Of a stretch of 64,000 nt of DNA, positions 61,650-64,000 are shown piece by piece (positions within the stretch are counted from its first letter, which is position 1; every line of letters begins with the position of its first letter). The stretch is from Streptomyces pseudovenezuelae. GTDB lineage: Bacteria; Actinomycetota; Actinomycetes; Streptomycetales; Streptomycetaceae. The DNA is taken from the NCBI RefSeq assembly GCF_001513955.1, contig NZ_KQ948146.1, positions 1-64,000 of the forward strand. Direction: 5' to 3'. The position numbers and the translations under genes are program-made. The notes beneath the pieces were generated by a model. It searched no databases. It saw nothing but the letters and a program-made list of their open reading frames with translations, and had not been told where the DNA came from.

Positions 61650-62633
61650 GGAGATGTCCATCCTCTCCAGTAGGGCCAGCCCCAGGAACAGGTCCTGCAC
61701 TCCGATCCCGGAGCTGTCGAAGAGCGTGATCTCGCTGTCGTCGGTACGGCCTTCCGCCCGACCGGTGAGGACCTCTCCGAGCGGCGTGAGGACCGTGTCC
61801 GCGGGGGCTTGCCTGCACTCGCCCATGCGGCGGGCCTGTTCGGGCAGGTCGCAGAACACCCGGGCGCGGGCGAACAGTTTGGGCGGGAGTTCCCGCTTGC
61901 CGGGAGCGTCGGCGCCCATGCACGAGAGGTGCGTACCGGGGCGGATCCACGAGGCGTCGAACAGTGGTGCGGCGTCGGCGCGTGCGGTCGTGGCGGTGAT
62001 GATCACGTCGGCCCGGGCGCAGGCTTCTTCGGCGACCGCGGCGCGGGCCGCGTGGCCCTGTGCGGCCAGTGCCGCCGCCGTACGCTCGGCGCGCCCCGCC
62101 GTACGGCCCACCACCAGCACCTCACCGACGGCCCGGACCCGGCTGACGGCCCGCACCTCGTAGGCCGCCTGGTGCCCGGTACCGAACACCGCGAGGGTGG
62201 TGGCGTCCGGGCGGGCCAGCAGGTCGACGGCGAGGGCGTCGGCGGCGGCGGTCCGGTAGGCGTTCGCGGTGCCGACCTCCAGGACGGCCGCGAGCCTGCC
62301 GGTCCGCTGGTCGAGCAGCAGCAGCAGGGTGGAGTGGTGGCGGGGCAGCTCGTGCTCGGTGTTGCCCGGCCAGTACGTGCCGATCTTCACGCCGGCGTGC
62401 GTGGCGGACGCGGAGGGCTTGAGAGTGAACCGGTTGCGCGGGTCGGATCCGTGCACGGCGAGCGAGGGGAAGACCGGGCCGTCCACCGTCGCGGCGAAGG
62501 CGGCGCGGGCCGCTTCCAGGGCCAGGTCCTCGTCGACGAGCGCGGCGGTCCGCTCCTCGGGGATGTGCAGCAGGGGTCGGACGGCGGTCGACGGGCCGGA
62601 GTGCGAGCCGGGGTGCGGGCCGGCGGAGGTCAT
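61644..62633 (-). CDS. Ornithine-cyclodeaminase/mu-crystallin-family enzyme
   Basis: A 329-residue NAD(P)-dependent member of the OCD/mu-crystallin family. Substrate-domain signature GVKIGTYWPGN and TLLLLLDQRTGRLAAVLE, then the Rossmann motif LAVFGTGHQAAYEVRAVSRV, and the C-terminal active-site region FDSSGIGVQDLFLGLALLE. Family members include ornithine cyclodeaminase, alanine dehydrogenase and the L-arginine dehydrogenase DauB. Its stop overlaps the next GTG. The combination with a YheO-type regulator recalls the dauBAR locus of Pseudomonas, favouring a role in D- or L-amino-acid interconversion. Confidence 0.87.
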   Translation of the reverse strand: MTSAGPHPGSHSGPSTAVRPLLHIPEERTAALVDEDLALEAARAAFAATVDGPVFPSLAVHGSDPRNRFTLKPSASATHAGVKIGTYWPGNTEHELPRHHSTLLLLLDQRTGRLAAVLEVGTANAYRTAAADALAVDLLARPDATTLAVFGTGHQAAYEVRAVSRVRAVGEVLVVGRTAGRAERTAAALAAQGHAARAAVAEEACARADVIITATTARADAAPLFDASWIRPGTHLSCMGADAPGKRELPPKLFARARVFCDLPEQARRMGECRQAPADTVLTPLGEVLTGRAEGRTDDSEITLFDSSGIGVQDLFLGLALLERMDISL

Positions 62634-62643
62634 GGACAGCCCT

Positions 62644-63300
62644 TCATTTGCTGTAGTTGTAGACGGTCGCCCGGGACACGCCGAGCAGGTCCGCGATCGT
62701 CTGCGCGGCGTCCCGCGAGTCGAAGTACCCGTCCCGGTGCAGCCGCCGTACGAGCGCCTTCTTGTCCTGTCGGCTCAGCGACCGGGGCGTGGCGGCGCGC
62801 TCCGCGGCCAACTCCTCCACCGTCCGGCGCAGTTCGCGCGTGGTGCGGTCCCGCAGGTTCTCCAGCGGCTGTTCGCGGTGCTCGGTGTCCGTGGCCACGA
62901 GGTTCGACAGGGCGAGCGTCACGGGTGAGAGCACCGACACGTCGAGATTGAGACACAGGGCCGCGATGTACTCACCGGCCTCGTTCTTGATCCCGATGGA
63001 CGTGCTCTTGGCCGGGCGGCCGTCGGGGAACCGGTTGGGATAGTTCTGGATGACGCTCGGGTACTCCGGATCGGCGATGCGGGCCAGTCCCAGCTCGGTC
63101 GCGGAGTCCCCGACCCGGCGGCCCGACAGGTTGTTCTCGATCGCCCGGATCGCGTGCCGCGGGTCCCGAAGGTCGTGCAGGACGACCTCGCACAGGCCCG
63201 GAAACATGCGGCCGAGCGCGACAGCCATCTTCTCGGCCTCACCGATGAGGTGCTCGTCCGCGCCGTCGACGACGTCTTTGACCACCGGCACTCCGTCCAC
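62644..63300 (-). CDS. YheO/DauR-type transcriptional regulator
   Basis: A 218-residue regulator: a PAS-like YheO domain (about residues 20-130; LCEVVLHDLRDPRHAIRAIENNLSGRRVG, GIKNEAGEYIAALCLNLDVS) and a C-terminal helix-turn-helix (about 175-215; SRQDKKALVRRLHRDGYFDSRDAAQTIADLLGVSRATVYNY). DauR, a member, represses D-arginine catabolic genes. GTG 63300 is given, with a later GTG at 63285 possible. A palindrome sits 9 bases upstream, so it is probably autoregulated and controls the OCD and PLP genes downstream. Confidence 0.85.
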   Translation of the reverse strand: MDGVPVVKDVVDGADEHLIGEAEKMAVALGRMFPGLCEVVLHDLRDPRHAIRAIENNLSGRRVGDSATELGLARIADPEYPSVIQNYPNRFPDGRPAKSTSIGIKNEAGEYIAALCLNLDVSVLSPVTLALSNLVATDTEHREQPLENLRDRTTRELRRTVEELAAERAATPRSLSRQDKKALVRRLHRDGYFDSRDAAQTIADLLGVSRATVYNYSK

Positions 63301-63308
63301 GAGCCGAA

Positions 63309-63323
63309 TAGACTCATTGTCTA
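63309..63323. promoter_or_regulatory. Predicted operator of the YheO-type regulator
   Basis: TAGAC-TCATT-GTCTA, a perfect 5-bp inverted repeat with a 5-base spacer, 9 bases upstream of the regulator gene start and facing the divergent GAF gene. Confidence 0.6.
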
Positions 63324-63473
63324 GATCTGGACGTCGAGCCTAAGAGTACGACGGACGGTTGTCCAGCGGAGTGAGCGAGGTGTACATATGGGCCGCCCGG
63401 GTGCGGGTCGGTGTCCTTGTGGCGCATTCTTGCTGTGTCGCCCGCGGGACGGTGCACGGACTAGGTAGGGCCG

Positions 63474-64000
63474 ATGACTGGGAGCGTCGAGGACCCACAC
63501 CCGACGGCCGGGCGGCTGGCGGCACTGCTGATCGACGCTTCGACGGAGGCGGTCAGCGCGGCCGGCGGCCACGCCGGAGGGGTCTATCTGCGCTCCCGCA
63601 CGCCCGGACTGCTGCGGCTCGCCGTTCTGTCGGGACTGCCCGGACCGCTGTTCCGCCCGTGGTGGCGGCTCCACGCCGACCGTCCTTTCCCCGTCGCGGA
63701 CGCCTACCGGCTCGGTGTCCAGGTGGTCCTGCCGAACGCCACCGAGACCATGCGGCGCTACCCCCAGTTCGCCGCCGGGCTGCCGTTCCAGTTCGGCTCG
63801 CTCTACGTGCCCGTCGTCGGCGGTTCCACGACCTTCGGGGTGCTGACCGTGCTGCGTCCGGCCGTCACCGACGCCGCCGAGGTGCTGGCCGGACGCGACC
63901 GTATGGTGCGCCTCGCCCAGGAGCTGGGCGAGGCGCTGCGGGACCTGGAGGACGGGAAGCCGGACCAGGTCGCCTGGGAGGGCGAACCGGTCTGTCTGCG
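63474..64000 (+). CDS. GAF-domain protein, 3'-truncated
   Basis: A frame open from ATG 63474 to the window edge (175 complete codons, cut within a codon). It begins TAGRLAALLIDASTEAVSAAGGHAGGVYL and shows a GAF-like fold (LYVPVVGGSTTFGVLTVL). In Streptomyces such N-termini are followed by PAS, HATPase or PP2C/SpoIIE phosphatase domains, which would lie to the right of the window. TAGGG is about 5 bases before the ATG. It is divergent from the YheO-type regulator. Confidence 0.75.
   Translation, partial: MTGSVEDPHPTAGRLAALLIDASTEAVSAAGGHAGGVYLRSRTPGLLRLAVLSGLPGPLFRPWWRLHADRPFPVADAYRLGVQVVLPNATETMRRYPQFAAGLPFQFGSLYVPVVGGSTTFGVLTVLRPAVTDAAEVLAGRDRMVRLAQELGEALRDLEDGKPDQVAWEGEPVCL

Overview
The window is chromosomal DNA of a very high-GC actinobacterium, almost certainly a Streptomyces. 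The signs are the overwhelming third-position GC of the reading frames, the frequent GTG/TTG starts behind GGAGG sites, a mycothiol-dependent-isomerase-like protein, GAF-ANTAR and RsbW-like regulators, a PucR-linked gab locus, a LAETG sortase signal and many secreted glycoside hydrolases. I saw no rRNA, tRNA, insertion sequence, prophage or CRISPR array. Product names rest on motifs and family resemblance read by eye; no search was run.

Layout. 1-6.8 kb: GtrA-like membrane protein, GIY-YIG protein, VOC protein, exported erythromycin-esterase-like protein, then a LysR regulator divergent from a tightly coupled alpha/beta hydrolase - LLM flavin oxidoreductase - methyltransferase cassette. 6.8-14.6 kb: RsbW-like ATPase, GAF-ANTAR regulator, quinone-oxidoreductase-like protein, small membrane protein, large BNR/Asp-box propeller protein, and a transmembrane Ser/Thr kinase with an extracellular peptidoglycan-binding domain. 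14.9-25.4 kb: a sugar-utilisation region (GH97, GH95, an acyl-CoA-dehydrogenase-like protein, a DUF5707-like protein, a GH2 enzyme with a ricin-type lectin domain, and a FadR-type GntR regulator) whose promoters share a 15-bp operator, ATnCA-N5-TGTAT. 25.8-30.5 kb: gabD, gabT and a divergent PucR regulator. 30.7-39.2 kb: a second sugar region (GH42, GH43, GH27 with CBM13, a second GH43, GH10 xylanase) with LacI-like and CGAAA/TTTCG palindromes. 39.2-46.7 kb: HAD dehalogenase-like protein, GAPDH, and a leftward string of GlxA/AraC regulator, OsmC, GlcD-like oxidase, aminoglycoside-phosphotransferase-like protein and a TPR gene broken by one in-frame TAG. 46.9-54.7 kb: GNAT protein, exported serine hydrolase, DUF1996 surface protein with a LAETG anchor, DEDDh exonuclease, a decayed Nudix gene, and a translationally coupled nucleotidyltransferase - BON - metallophosphoesterase trio. 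54.7-60.2 kb: M20 peptidase, hemerythrin protein, mycothiol-enzyme-like protein, lipoprotein, SRPBCC/ArsR pair. 60.2-63.3 kb: a leftward D-amino-acid-type operon (YheO/DauR-like regulator, ornithine-cyclodeaminase-like enzyme, D-threonine-aldolase-like PLP enzyme). A GAF protein runs off the right edge.

The main theme is extracellular plant-polysaccharide breakdown. Two clusters carry exported enzymes for fucosylated/galactosylated side chains and for xylan, alpha-galactoside and beta-galactoside substrates, each with its own set of palindromes. The GntR regulator at 24669-25391 is the only sugar-type repressor gene in the window, so the LacI-like boxes must be read by proteins encoded elsewhere. 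The strongest candidates for undescribed biology are the predicted GntR regulon, the nucleotidyltransferase-BON-phosphoesterase trio, the repeat-built translation starts (28840-28881 and 61591-61649), the kinase with a peptidoglycan-binding sensor, and the LysR-linked three-enzyme cassette.
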